The position numbers and the translations under genes are program-made. From positions 34,822-98,821 of the forward strand of contig CAXMRC010000043.1 of NCBI GenBank assembly GCA_964195945.1: 64,000 nucleotides of DNA, in the 5' to 3' direction. The notes under the pieces were generated by a model. That model saw only the letters and a program-made list of their open reading frames with translations, was not told the origin of the DNA and did no database searches. This document shows, one piece after another, positions 50,451 to 57,860 of this stretch (positions within the stretch are counted from its first letter, which is position 1; each line of letters opens with the position of its first letter). The stretch is from JAAETI01 sp964195945 (lineage in GTDB: Bacteria > Actinomycetota > Acidimicrobiia > Spongiisociales > UBA5794).

Positions 50451-50510
50451 ACGTAAAGCGGAGGCGCCTGCTTCCCACCCGGCCACATATTGTGAGCCGA
50501 GGTCCATTTC

Positions 50511-50545
50511 AGGCAGCACCGTATTTGTGCTGCCTTTTTGTTTTT
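50511..50545 (+). terminator. Intrinsic terminator in the infC leader (possible attenuator)
   Basis: AGGCAGCAC (50511-50519) and GTGCTGCCT (50527-50535) form a perfect 9-bp stem with a 7-base loop, followed by a T-rich tract to 50545. It lies about 70 bases downstream of the infC promoter and 31 bases before the infC start. It can therefore end the rib transcript and also attenuate infC. Confidence 0.8.
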
Positions 50546-50575
50546 GCGTCAAACAAACGACCAGGAGGTCTCACC

Positions 50576-51247
50576 ATCGCCAACGAACCTCGGATAAACG
50601 AGAAGATCCGTGCAAAAGAAGTACGGCTCGTTGACCCCAGCGGCGGCCAGGTCGGAATCAAACCAATCGAAGAGGCACGATGGCTGGCAGACCAGCTCGG
50701 TCTTGACCTTGTCGAGGTGGCCCCTGATTCCCGCCCACCGGTTGTTCGACTCATGGACTACGGCAAGTTCAAGTACGAAGCATCCGTCAAAGCACGTGAG
50801 GCCCGTAAGAACCAGACCAGAACCGTGATCAAGGAAGTTCAGTTCCGCCCCAAGATCGCATCGTCGGATTTCGATGTGAAACGCAAGCGGGTCGAGAAGT
50901 TCCTTCGCAATGGCGACAAAGTCAAAGTCGTGATGCGGTTTCGGGGACGTGAAGTCACTCACCCCGAGTTAGGGCGAGACATACTCAAGCGGCTCGAAGC
51001 TGCAGTGGAAGATCTCGGTGTAGTCGAGATTATGCCGCGCCTTGACGGTAGACAAATGACGATGGTGATTGCCGCGTTGCGCAAGCAGCGACCAGCAGAT
51101 GAGAGCGGTTCGAAAGAGCCAAGCGAAGCCGCAGCAGACGAGGCCGTCGCAGCCCCGGCAGCTGAGGTGATCGCAGCACCTGCGGCTGAGGCGACCGACG
51201 CCCCCGCCGCGGAAGCTAGCTCAGAAATCGAACCCGAACAGGAGTAG
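50576..51247 (+). CDS. infC: Translation initiation factor IF-3, AUC start codon
   Basis: IF-3 dissociates 70S ribosomes and checks start codons. The reading starts at ATC 50576 (IANEPRINEKIRAKEVRLVD), eight bases after GGAGG at 50563-50567. A rare AUU/AUC start is a conserved hallmark of infC autoregulation. The N-domain and C-domain are intact (VEVAPDSRPPVVRLMDYGKF; VQFRPKIASSDFDVKRK; VKVVMRFRGRE). The 223-residue protein ends in an unusual Ala/Glu-rich tail of about 45 residues. An upstream reading from 50492 crosses the terminator and is rejected. rpmI and rplT follow. Confidence 0.93.
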   Translation: MANEPRINEKIRAKEVRLVDPSGGQVGIKPIEEARWLADQLGLDLVEVAPDSRPPVVRLMDYGKFKYEASVKAREARKNQTRTVIKEVQFRPKIASSDFDVKRKRVEKFLRNGDKVKVVMRFRGREVTHPELGRDILKRLEAAVEDLGVVEIMPRLDGRQMTMVIAALRKQRPADESGSKEPSEAAADEAVAAPAAEVIAAPAAEATDAPAAEASSEIEPEQE

Positions 51248-51250
51248 GAA

Positions 51251-51445
51251 GTGCCTAAGCAAAAGACACATAAAGGCGCTGCAAAGCGCTACAAGGTGAC
51301 CGGATCAGGAAAGATCCGGCACGCCAAGGCTTGGCGCGGGCACAACCGTCATAGCAAGAGCGCAACCCGCTGGCGTCGTGTAGCCGGCGAAAGCACGCTC
51401 AAGGGCAAGGACGCCAAGCGCGCCGCCCGTCTACTCGGCCGCTAG
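51251..51445 (+). CDS. rpmI: 50S ribosomal protein L35
   Basis: A 64-residue basic ribosomal protein: PKQKTHKGAAKRYKVTGSGKI with the HNRHSKS and AKRAARLL blocks of L35. GTG 51251, three bases after infC. Its ribosome site lies in the end of infC. Standard infC-rpmI-rplT operon. Confidence 0.95.
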   Translation: MPKQKTHKGAAKRYKVTGSGKIRHAKAWRGHNRHSKSATRWRRVAGESTLKGKDAKRAARLLGR

Positions 51446-51459
51446 GAGGTCACAGCACA

Positions 51460-51816
51460 ATGGCACGAGTCAAACGCGCGGTAAACGCTCATAAGAAGCG
51501 CCGCAAGGTAATGGAACGCGCCTCGGGTTACACCGGGGCTCGTAGTCGCAGATATCGCACAGCCCGCGAGCAGACACTCAATTCGGGACAGTACGCCTAC
51601 CGTGATCGGAAGGCCCGCAAGGGTGACTTCCGTCGTCTCTGGATCCAGCGGATCAACGCAGCAGCTCGGTTGAACGGTTCCACCTATTCGCAGATGATCT
51701 CCGGTCTCAAGGCAGCTGAGGTCGACATCGACAGGAAGATGCTTGCCGACATGGCGGTCAGCGATCCCGAGGCTTTCGCCAACCTGGTCGAGGTTGCTCG
51801 ATCGGTCGAAGCGTAG
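51460..51816 (+). CDS. rplT: 50S ribosomal protein L20
   Basis: A 118-residue basic protein that nucleates 23S assembly. It has MARVKRAVNAHKKRRKV, ASGYTGARSRRYRTARE and WIQRINAAARLNGSTYSQ. AGGAGG sits before ATG 51460. In Bacillus, L20 binds the infC leader and triggers termination; the terminator upstream of infC here makes similar feedback possible, which is inference. Confidence 0.96.
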   Translation: MARVKRAVNAHKKRRKVMERASGYTGARSRRYRTAREQTLNSGQYAYRDRKARKGDFRRLWIQRINAAARLNGSTYSQMISGLKAAEVDIDRKMLADMAVSDPEAFANLVEVARSVEA

Positions 51817-51841
51817 GAAGTCGAGGAGGCGGGGGAGCAAC

Positions 51842-52603
51842 GTGATCACGTCTCTCCGCAATCCACGCATAACTGAAGCACGTCGGCTGACGCGACGACG
51901 CGAGAGAAGGGCCATCGGTCGGACAACGATCGAGGGCCCTTTTCTGCTGCAGGAGGCGATAGCGGCTCGTGTGGTGGTCCACGAGGTCTTCGCCACGCCG
52001 GACGACCACGTTGCCGAACGTTTGAGTGACGAAGCGGGGGTCACCGTATGCCACGTATCTGCCGATGTGCTCAAGAGCCTCGCAACGAGCGTGAACCCGC
52101 GTGGACCGATTGCGGTGATCACGGTTCCTGATAACCATGAGGTCATAAGGGTCGACTCGATTGTTCTGTGGGACATTGCCGATCCCGGCAACGCGGGGAC
52201 CATGATCCGAACCGCGGCAGCGTTCGGATTCCAGGTGCTGGCGACAGCCGACACCGTCGATCTGTGGTCGCCCAAGGTTGTACGCGCCGCCGTAGGCGGG
52301 CACTTCCGCACCAACACTGTCGCAGGCCTTGCCCCGACTCTCGACCCCCTCACCGCGGCCGGCCTCACGACCATGGTGGCAACAGCAGACGGCACCCACG
52401 TCGGCGAGGTGAATCTTGGGCAAACCGGTCCGGTGGCTCTGATCATCGGCAACGAGGCTCACGGGCTACCCGCGGCGATTGTCGAAGCCGAGGAAGTTGT
52501 CAAGATCGCGCTGCCAATGCCGGGCGGCAGCGAGAGTCTTAACGCAGCTGTCGCGGGGGGAATCCTGATGTATCTACGTTTGGCGCAACGAGACACCAAT
52601 TGA
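51842..52603 (+). CDS. TrmH/SpoU-family RNA 2'-O-methyltransferase
   Basis: SPOUT-fold ribose methyltransferase acting on rRNA or tRNA. The 253-residue protein has an N-terminal substrate-binding domain (TSLRNPRITEARRLTRRRERR), then motif 1 LWDIADPGNAGTMIRTA, motif 2 LIIGNEAHGLP and motif 3 LPMPGGSESLNAAVAGGI. GTG 51842 follows GGGGGAG; the frame from 51743 lies inside rplT. The position after rplT matches tsnR/rlmB-like genes of mycobacteria. The target nucleotide is unknown. Confidence 0.9.
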   Translation: MITSLRNPRITEARRLTRRRERRAIGRTTIEGPFLLQEAIAARVVVHEVFATPDDHVAERLSDEAGVTVCHVSADVLKSLATSVNPRGPIAVITVPDNHEVIRVDSIVLWDIADPGNAGTMIRTAAAFGFQVLATADTVDLWSPKVVRAAVGGHFRTNTVAGLAPTLDPLTAAGLTTMVATADGTHVGEVNLGQTGPVALIIGNEAHGLPAAIVEAEEVVKIALPMPGGSESLNAAVAGGILMYLRLAQRDTN

Positions 52604-52647
52604 GGCATTTCTTGCATTTGCCGGGCCCTCTCGATACGGTTGCCCGC

Positions 52648-52716
52648 ATGACAGATGTTTTGCGACGCCGATATATCTTTACCGGGCCCGGTTCCCGGGC
52701 GAGTCGTGCGTTGTGA
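52648..52716 (+). CDS. Leader peptide of pheST (22 residues)
   Basis: ATG 52648 to TGA 52714-52716 encodes MTDVLRRRYIFTGPGSRASR plus two residues. It has no Shine-Dalgarno sequence, and the ATG coincides with the predicted transcription start, so it should be translated from a leaderless mRNA. Tyr-Ile-Phe at codons 9-11 precede the attenuator segments. There is only one Phe codon, fewer than in E. coli pheST leaders. Confidence 0.5.
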   Translation: MTDVLRRRYIFTGPGSRASRAL

Positions 52717-52741
52717 TGTGAAAGTCATTTGCCGCAATCTC

Positions 52742-52770
52742 GCCCGGAGCCACGCTCCGGGCCTTTTTTT
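52742..52770 (+). terminator. Intrinsic terminator in the pheST leader
   Basis: GCCCGGAGC (52742-52750), loop CAC, GCTCCGGGC (52754-52762), then C and seven Ts. It is a very stable hairpin with a clear T-run located about 125 bases before pheS, serving as the termination arm of the proposed attenuator. Confidence 0.88.
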
Positions 52771-52894
52771 GTTACCACGATTGTCGTCATGGCAGTTCCT
52801 CCAGCAGACTCACCGACGGAAGACACAAACATGCAAATCGACTCAACAGCAATCGCAGGGACTGCCGCTTCCAACCGGAGGGGCGGTGGTGGAT

Positions 52895-53971
52895 ATGACT
52901 ACTAACCTGACCGATCCTATGAACCTTGCCGAATCACTCGAAGCGCTCCGCACCTCCACCGTCGCCGCAGTCGAATCTGCCAGGGACGTCGAGACCCTCG
53001 CTGCTGTTCAAGCGGAGGCAGTGGGACGAGAGTCGCCGATAGCTGCCGCACGGCGCAACCTCGGAAAGATGGCCGCCGACGAACGGCGCGACGCAGGCCG
53101 GCTCATCAATGAGGTGGCCAAAGAAATCGAAGCGATAGTTAAGTTGCGACGTGAACAACTCCAGGCGGAGGCGAGGGGTGCCGCCATACGTGACGAGGCG
53201 ATAGACGTAACCGTCGACTACGCCGAGGTCGCCACCGGACGCCTCCATCTGATCCAGCAAGTCACAGACGAGGTATGCGATATCTTCATCGGGCTTGGGT
53301 ATCACATCGCCGAGGGACCTGAGGCCGAGCTGGCCTGGTACAACTTCGACGCACTGAACACCCCTATCGATCATCCCGCTCGCCTCGGGATGGACACGAT
53401 GTACGTCGACTACGGCGAGGACGACAATGGAATGGTGCTTCGTTCCCACACGTCGCCGGTGCAGGCCAGATATATGGAAGAGCATGATCCACCTGTGTAT
53501 ATCGTCGCTCCCGGCAAGGCGTATCGCAACGACACGATTGACGCGTCCCACCTGCCGGTCTTCCATCAGATTGAAGGCCTGGCTGTCGACGAATCTATAA
53601 CGTTCTCCGACCTGAAGGGCACTCTGGCCGAGTTCGCCAGACAGTTCTTCGGGTCAACGACCCAGGTTCGGATGCGACCGCACTTCTTCCCGTTTACCGA
53701 GCCCTCAGCGGAGCTTGATGTCTCATGCTTCAACTGTGACGGCCCCGGATCGAGCTGCCGGGTATGCAAGGGCGTCGGATGGCTAGAAATGCTTGGGTGC
53801 GGCATGGTGGATCCCAATGTCTTTGAGGCGGTCGGCTACGACCCGGACGCCGTCACCGGATTCGCCTTTGGCATCGGAGTCGAACGGCTGGCAATGGTCC
53901 GGCACGGGATCGATTCCATCAGACACTTTGTGGACAACGATGTCCGTTTCCTCAACCAATTCCCGGGATAG
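52895..53971 (+). CDS. pheS: Phenylalanyl-tRNA synthetase alpha subunit
   Basis: Catalytic alpha subunit of the (alpha-beta)2 enzyme. About 358 residues with an N-terminal coiled coil, then motif 1 (EVCDIFIGLGYHIAEGPE), motif 2 (VYIVAPGKAYRNDTIDASH), the Phe pocket RMRPHFFPFTEPSAELDVSC, a cysteine-rich loop (CFNCDGPGSSCRVCKG) and motif 3 (GFAFGIGVERLAMVRHGI). ATG 52895 is chosen; GTG 52886, closer to GGAGGGG at 52877-52883, is an alternative. The frame extends up to 52655 through the leader, but that part is not conserved. pheT follows after three bases. Confidence 0.93.
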   Translation: MTTNLTDPMNLAESLEALRTSTVAAVESARDVETLAAVQAEAVGRESPIAAARRNLGKMAADERRDAGRLINEVAKEIEAIVKLRREQLQAEARGAAIRDEAIDVTVDYAEVATGRLHLIQQVTDEVCDIFIGLGYHIAEGPEAELAWYNFDALNTPIDHPARLGMDTMYVDYGEDDNGMVLRSHTSPVQARYMEEHDPPVYIVAPGKAYRNDTIDASHLPVFHQIEGLAVDESITFSDLKGTLAEFARQFFGSTTQVRMRPHFFPFTEPSAELDVSCFNCDGPGSSCRVCKGVGWLEMLGCGMVDPNVFEAVGYDPDAVTGFAFGIGVERLAMVRHGIDSIRHFVDNDVRFLNQFPG

Positions 53972-53974
53972 ACG

Positions 53975-56365
53975 ATGCGAGTATCTCTCAGGTGGCTAAA
54001 AGAATATGTTGACCTGCCTACCGACGATGCGGCGTCGCTGGCGCGAGCATTTGACATGCTCGGCCACGCAGTCGAGGAGGTTGAGCACTTCACCGTCGGG
54101 TGGACAGATGTTGTTATCGGTCGGGTGATCAGCATCGAGGCCCACCCCAACGCCGACAATGTGCGGGTAACCCAGGTCGATATCGGTGACGGACAAGAGC
54201 ACCAGATCATCTGTGGTGCCTGGAACTTCGACGCTGGAGCCGTCGTCCCTGTTGCCATCCCCGGCGCTGTGCTGCCCGGCGATTTCAAGATCGGAACCCG
54301 GACCATCCGTGGTGTCGAGTCGCATGGCATGATCTGCTCGGAGCGTGAGCTAGGCCTTGGCGAGGTGCACGAAGGCATCATGGTTCTCGACGAAACCGCC
54401 CCGATCGGCGAGCCATTCGAATCGATCTTGGATCTACCGGACGTTGTATTTGATCTTGAGGTCACTCCTAACCGACCCGATGCGATGGGGATGATCGGCA
54501 TCGCACGGGAGCTTGGTGGCTGGTTCGAAACCCCGGTCACTTACCCCGATGTGAGCTTGATGACGGTACCGGGAACGCCGGCTCTCGCGGTGACGATCTC
54601 CGCGCCCGATGGATGCAACCGATTCGTGGCCCGTGAGTTGCGCGACGTTGCGATCGGGCCCGCCCCGCTCTGGATGACCGAGAGGCTGCGCAAGGCAGGG
54701 ATACGGGCGATATCGAACATCGTCGATGTCAGCAACTACGTCATGCTGGAAATGGGCCACCCGATGCACGCCTTCGACGCTGATGCAATAGCAGGCGAGA
54801 TGCTCGACGTACGCTGGGCTGAACCGGGAGAGACGCTAGAGACACTCGATGGCTCCGCTCTTATATTGGGGACGAACGACCTGGTGATTGTCGATGCTGA
54901 GGGGCCAACCTCGCTTGCCGCAGTGATGGGTGGCGCCCGCTCCGAAGTCACCGACAGCACCAGTCGGGTCATCATGGAAGCGGCATCGTGGGACCCGTCT
55001 ACTGTCATGTACACATCACGCCGGCACGATCTCCGATCCGAGGCTTCGGTTCGCTTTGAACGCGGTGTCGATCCGAATCTGGCTCCCGATGCCAACGCAC
55101 GAGCATGCAAACTGTTGCTCGAGATCGCGGGGGGATCGATCCTCGACGGAGTGATCGACATCAACAGGAACCCGGTCGAGCCGCTCACCATCGAGCTGAC
55201 GTCTCGGGACGTAACTCGGATACTTGGGACTGGGATAACTTCGGAGAGATCCAAAGCGCTACTCCGTCGTATCGAACTGGTCGTGGACGGTGACGAGCCA
55301 CTACGGGTCACCGTGCCGACAAATCGGCCGGATCTAACTCGCCCCGCTGATCTGGTGGAAGAGATCGCCAGGCTCTCAGACTTTGACACCTTTGACGAGA
55401 CCGTACCTACCGGTCCCGCCGGCGGGCTGCTCATGGAGCAGAGGAGAACCCGCCTCGCCCACAATCTCCTGCGTGGCCTGGGGCTGATGCAGGCGATCAA
55501 CCTACCGTTTGTTGCAGAGGGAGAGCTTGCCGCGTTCGCCGATACCGACGGCAATACGGCAACGAGCGATGTTGTGACAGTGCGCAACCCGCTCCGTGAA
55601 GATCAATCGAAGCTGCGCCAGAGCCTGCTTCCTGGTCTGTTGCGCAATCTCAGAGACAATAGGAACCGAGGGAGCGAGTCGGTAGCGCTATTCGAGACCG
55701 GGCGTGTCTTTTTGGCCCGACCCTGGAGCGACGATCCGAGGGTCCCGCACCAACCAGAACGTCTTGGAGTTGCCATAGTCGGGCCGTACGGAGATTCCCG
55801 GTTGGCAGACGCAGCTGCGCAAGCCGATGGTGCAACTGCACTGGCGTTGACGCAGGCGCTGGCTGACGGGCTGGGGGTTGCCATAGAGCGGCACCAGGGG
55901 AGTGGGCCCGGTTTTCACCCAACCAGGACAGCCCAGCTGCTCGTAGCCGGCGAGGTGATCGGCATGGCAGGAGAACTCCACCCCGATGTCGCCGAGATGT
56001 TCGAACTCGAAGGTCGCGTTGCTGTCATCGAACTCGATTTGAAGCCCGTCGTGGCAGAGCAGGAGCGGGTGCAGATGGCACCGGTCTCGACCTACCCGCA
56101 GGTGGACTTCGACCTCTCTTTTGAGGTCGACATGTCGGCGTCGGCAAATGATCTCGTCGCGGCAACTTGCGGCGCTTCTGTGCTTGTCGAGAGGGCAACG
56201 ATCTTCGACGACTATCGGGGAGGAGACTCCGGGCAGCGAGCGGTTGGTATTCGGTACCGATTGCGCGCAGCCGACCGTACTCTTGACGCCGATGAGATTG
56301 CTGCGGAACGAAACAGGATGATTGAAGAGGCCGCGGTGCAGGGCGCGAAACTGCGCGGCGCCTGA
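53975..56365 (+). CDS. pheT: Phenylalanyl-tRNA synthetase beta subunit
   Basis: Large subunit for tRNA binding and editing, 796 residues. It starts MRVSLRWLKEYVDLPTDD. Then come the EMAP-like tRNA-binding domain (VVIGRVISIEAHPNADNVRV), the B3/B4 editing domain (YVMLEMGHPMHAFDADAI), B5 (DVTRILGTGITSERSKALLRRI), the catalytic-like core (VRNPLREDQSKLRQSLLPGLL) and the C-terminal anticodon-binding domain. ATG 53975. It should be transcribed with pheS and under the same attenuator. Confidence 0.95.
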   Translation: MRVSLRWLKEYVDLPTDDAASLARAFDMLGHAVEEVEHFTVGWTDVVIGRVISIEAHPNADNVRVTQVDIGDGQEHQIICGAWNFDAGAVVPVAIPGAVLPGDFKIGTRTIRGVESHGMICSERELGLGEVHEGIMVLDETAPIGEPFESILDLPDVVFDLEVTPNRPDAMGMIGIARELGGWFETPVTYPDVSLMTVPGTPALAVTISAPDGCNRFVARELRDVAIGPAPLWMTERLRKAGIRAISNIVDVSNYVMLEMGHPMHAFDADAIAGEMLDVRWAEPGETLETLDGSALILGTNDLVIVDAEGPTSLAAVMGGARSEVTDSTSRVIMEAASWDPSTVMYTSRRHDLRSEASVRFERGVDPNLAPDANARACKLLLEIAGGSILDGVIDINRNPVEPLTIELTSRDVTRILGTGITSERSKALLRRIELVVDGDEPLRVTVPTNRPDLTRPADLVEEIARLSDFDTFDETVPTGPAGGLLMEQRRTRLAHNLLRGLGLMQAINLPFVAEGELAAFADTDGNTATSDVVTVRNPLREDQSKLRQSLLPGLLRNLRDNRNRGSESVALFETGRVFLARPWSDDPRVPHQPERLGVAIVGPYGDSRLADAAAQADGATALALTQALADGLGVAIERHQGSGPGFHPTRTAQLLVAGEVIGMAGELHPDVAEMFELEGRVAVIELDLKPVVAEQERVQMAPVSTYPQVDFDLSFEVDMSASANDLVAATCGASVLVERATIFDDYRGGDSGQRAVGIRYRLRAADRTLDADEIAAERNRMIEEAAVQGAKLRGA

Positions 56366-56381
56366 CATAACCGGAGGCGAT

Positions 56382-57290
56382 ATGTCCGACTTTTTGATGG
56401 TGCCGGATCTCGGTGGAGATGGGTTGGCCGAGACACTGCGTCTTGCGGCAGACTCCAAGCGTGACCTCGGTCAATACGCCGGCCGTATGCAAGGCCAGAA
56501 GGTCGGGTTGTTTTTCGAGAAGCCATCCACCAGGACCCGGGTGTCGTGTGAGGTTGCCACGGTCGAGTTGGGGGCGCATCCCGTTGTTCTCAAGGCGGAC
56601 GAGGTTGGTCTCGGTAAGCGCGAAGCCGTCGAGGACGTCGGAAGGGTTCTCGACCGCTATTTGGACGTGTTGGCGTTTCGGGTCTTTGATCACGGCAATC
56701 TCATCAAGATCGCAGACAGCTCGGTTGCGCCGGTGGTCAACCTTCTCTCTGACCGATCCCATCCCTGTCAGGCGCTTGCCGATCTGCAGACCATCACTGA
56801 GCACAAGCCGCTGCACGAGGCAGAGGTCGCCTACATCGGCGATGGCAACAATGTGTGTCATAGCCTGATGCTGGCGGGAGCGATGAGCGGCGCGGACATC
56901 CGAGTCGCGGGCCCTGTCGGCTACGAACCCCGTGCGGATATCGTTGCGGAAGCCTCGGCGATTGCACAGAGGACGGGTGGCAGCATCCTCGTGACTAACG
57001 ATGCGGCCGAGGCGGTCGCCGGCGTTGATGTTGTCTATACGGACGTCTGGACGTCGATGGGCCAGGAGAGCGAGGCTGCCGATCGGACGGCGATGCTGAT
57101 GCCATTCCAGGTCACTCAGGACCTCTTTGAGAGCGCTGCAAATGATGCGATCTTCATGCATTGTCTTCCTGCCCACCGCGGCGAGGAAGTGACTCACGAG
57201 GTGCTTGAGCACAGTCGGTCACGGATCTTTGACCAAGCGGAGAACCGGATGCACTCGTTCCGCGGGCTCCTGCTTTACCTGAACGGGTGA
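56382..57290 (+). CDS. argF: Ornithine carbamoyltransferase
   Basis: Makes citrulline from ornithine and carbamoyl phosphate. The 302-residue protein has the carbamoyl-phosphate motif FFEKPSTRTRVSCEVA, DRSHPCQALADL, the ornithine-binding block VYTDVWTSMGQE and FMHCLPAHRGEEVT. OTC is indicated by HCLPAHRG. ATG 56382 follows GGAGG at 56372-56376; the frame from 56322 overlaps pheT. It is the only arginine gene here, whereas mycobacteria have argCJBDFRGH in this interval. Confidence 0.94.
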   Translation: MSDFLMVPDLGGDGLAETLRLAADSKRDLGQYAGRMQGQKVGLFFEKPSTRTRVSCEVATVELGAHPVVLKADEVGLGKREAVEDVGRVLDRYLDVLAFRVFDHGNLIKIADSSVAPVVNLLSDRSHPCQALADLQTITEHKPLHEAEVAYIGDGNNVCHSLMLAGAMSGADIRVAGPVGYEPRADIVAEASAIAQRTGGSILVTNDAAEAVAGVDVVYTDVWTSMGQESEAADRTAMLMPFQVTQDLFESAANDAIFMHCLPAHRGEEVTHEVLEHSRSRIFDQAENRMHSFRGLLLYLNG

Positions 57291-57847
57291 GCGCAAGCCC
57301 CGTAACGGAACTGCTGTCTGGTGACGTTCTTGACGTTGCCAAGGCCCTCTTGGGTTGGACACTCGAGTCGACTGTTGGCGGGGTCACCACGTCTGTGACG
57401 ATCACCGAAACGGAGGCTTATGCGGGGGCCGACGACCCAGCCAGCCATGCCTTCCGTGGGCAGACGCAACGAAACAGAGCAATGTTCGAGTGTGCCGGCA
57501 CGCTGTATGTATATCGATCGTATGGCATTCATTGGTGCATGAACGTTGTCGTGGGGGAGGAGGGGCTTCCGCACGCAGTGCTTTTGCGCGGTGGCGATCC
57601 GATAGCGGGACATGAGGAGATGGTCCGCCGCCGTGGTCGCACGACTGATCTGGCCGACGGGCCTGGCAAGCTATGCCAGGCGCTCGGGGTAACAGGCGAC
57701 TTGGACGGAAGCGATCTACGAACCGGCCCGATTCGTCTCGGGCAGAGCGTTGGCTTGGCCGGCCGTAGCATCGAGCAAACACCGCGGATAGGAATTTCCA
57801 AGGCGGTGGAGCGTCCTTGGCGGTTCATCGCGGTCGGACAGCGCTAG
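57287..57847 (+). CDS. mpg: 3-methyladenine DNA glycosylase (AAG/MPG family)
   Basis: Base-excision repair enzyme that removes alkylated purines. The 186-residue protein has LLGWTLES, the catalytic Glu in VTITETEAYAGADDPASHAFRG, the base-flipping AMFECAGTLYVYRSYGIHWCMN and GPGKLCQALGV. GTG 57287 overlaps argF as GTGA. mpg before tyrS is the mycobacterial order. Confidence 0.93.
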   Translation: MSASPVTELLSGDVLDVAKALLGWTLESTVGGVTTSVTITETEAYAGADDPASHAFRGQTQRNRAMFECAGTLYVYRSYGIHWCMNVVVGEEGLPHAVLLRGGDPIAGHEEMVRRRGRTTDLADGPGKLCQALGVTGDLDGSDLRTGPIRLGQSVGLAGRSIEQTPRIGISKAVERPWRFIAVGQR

Positions 57848-57860
57848 TCTCCGCGGCACA

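Larger units (their letters stand above)
52612..52770 (+). promoter_or_regulatory. Candidate pheST transcription attenuator
   Basis: A promoter (TTGCAT 52612-52617, 17 bases, TACGGT 52635-52640) is followed seven bases later by the ATG of a 22-codon leader peptide. Four mutually exclusive RNA segments follow: 1, GCCCGG (52686-52691); 2, CCGGGCGAG (52695-52703); 3, CTCGCCCGGAGC (52739-52750); 4, GCTCCGGGC (52754-52762) and a run of seven Ts. 1:2 and 3:4 permit termination; 2:3 is a perfect 9-bp antiterminator. The sole Phe codon (TTT 52678-52680) ends six bases before segment 1, where a stalled ribosome would free segment 2. Confidence 0.65.

Noticed and set aside
52604..52894. T-box riboswitch before pheS
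   Set aside because: No AGGGTGGNACCGCG T-box sequence or stem I specifier loop; the leader fits peptide-based attenuation better.
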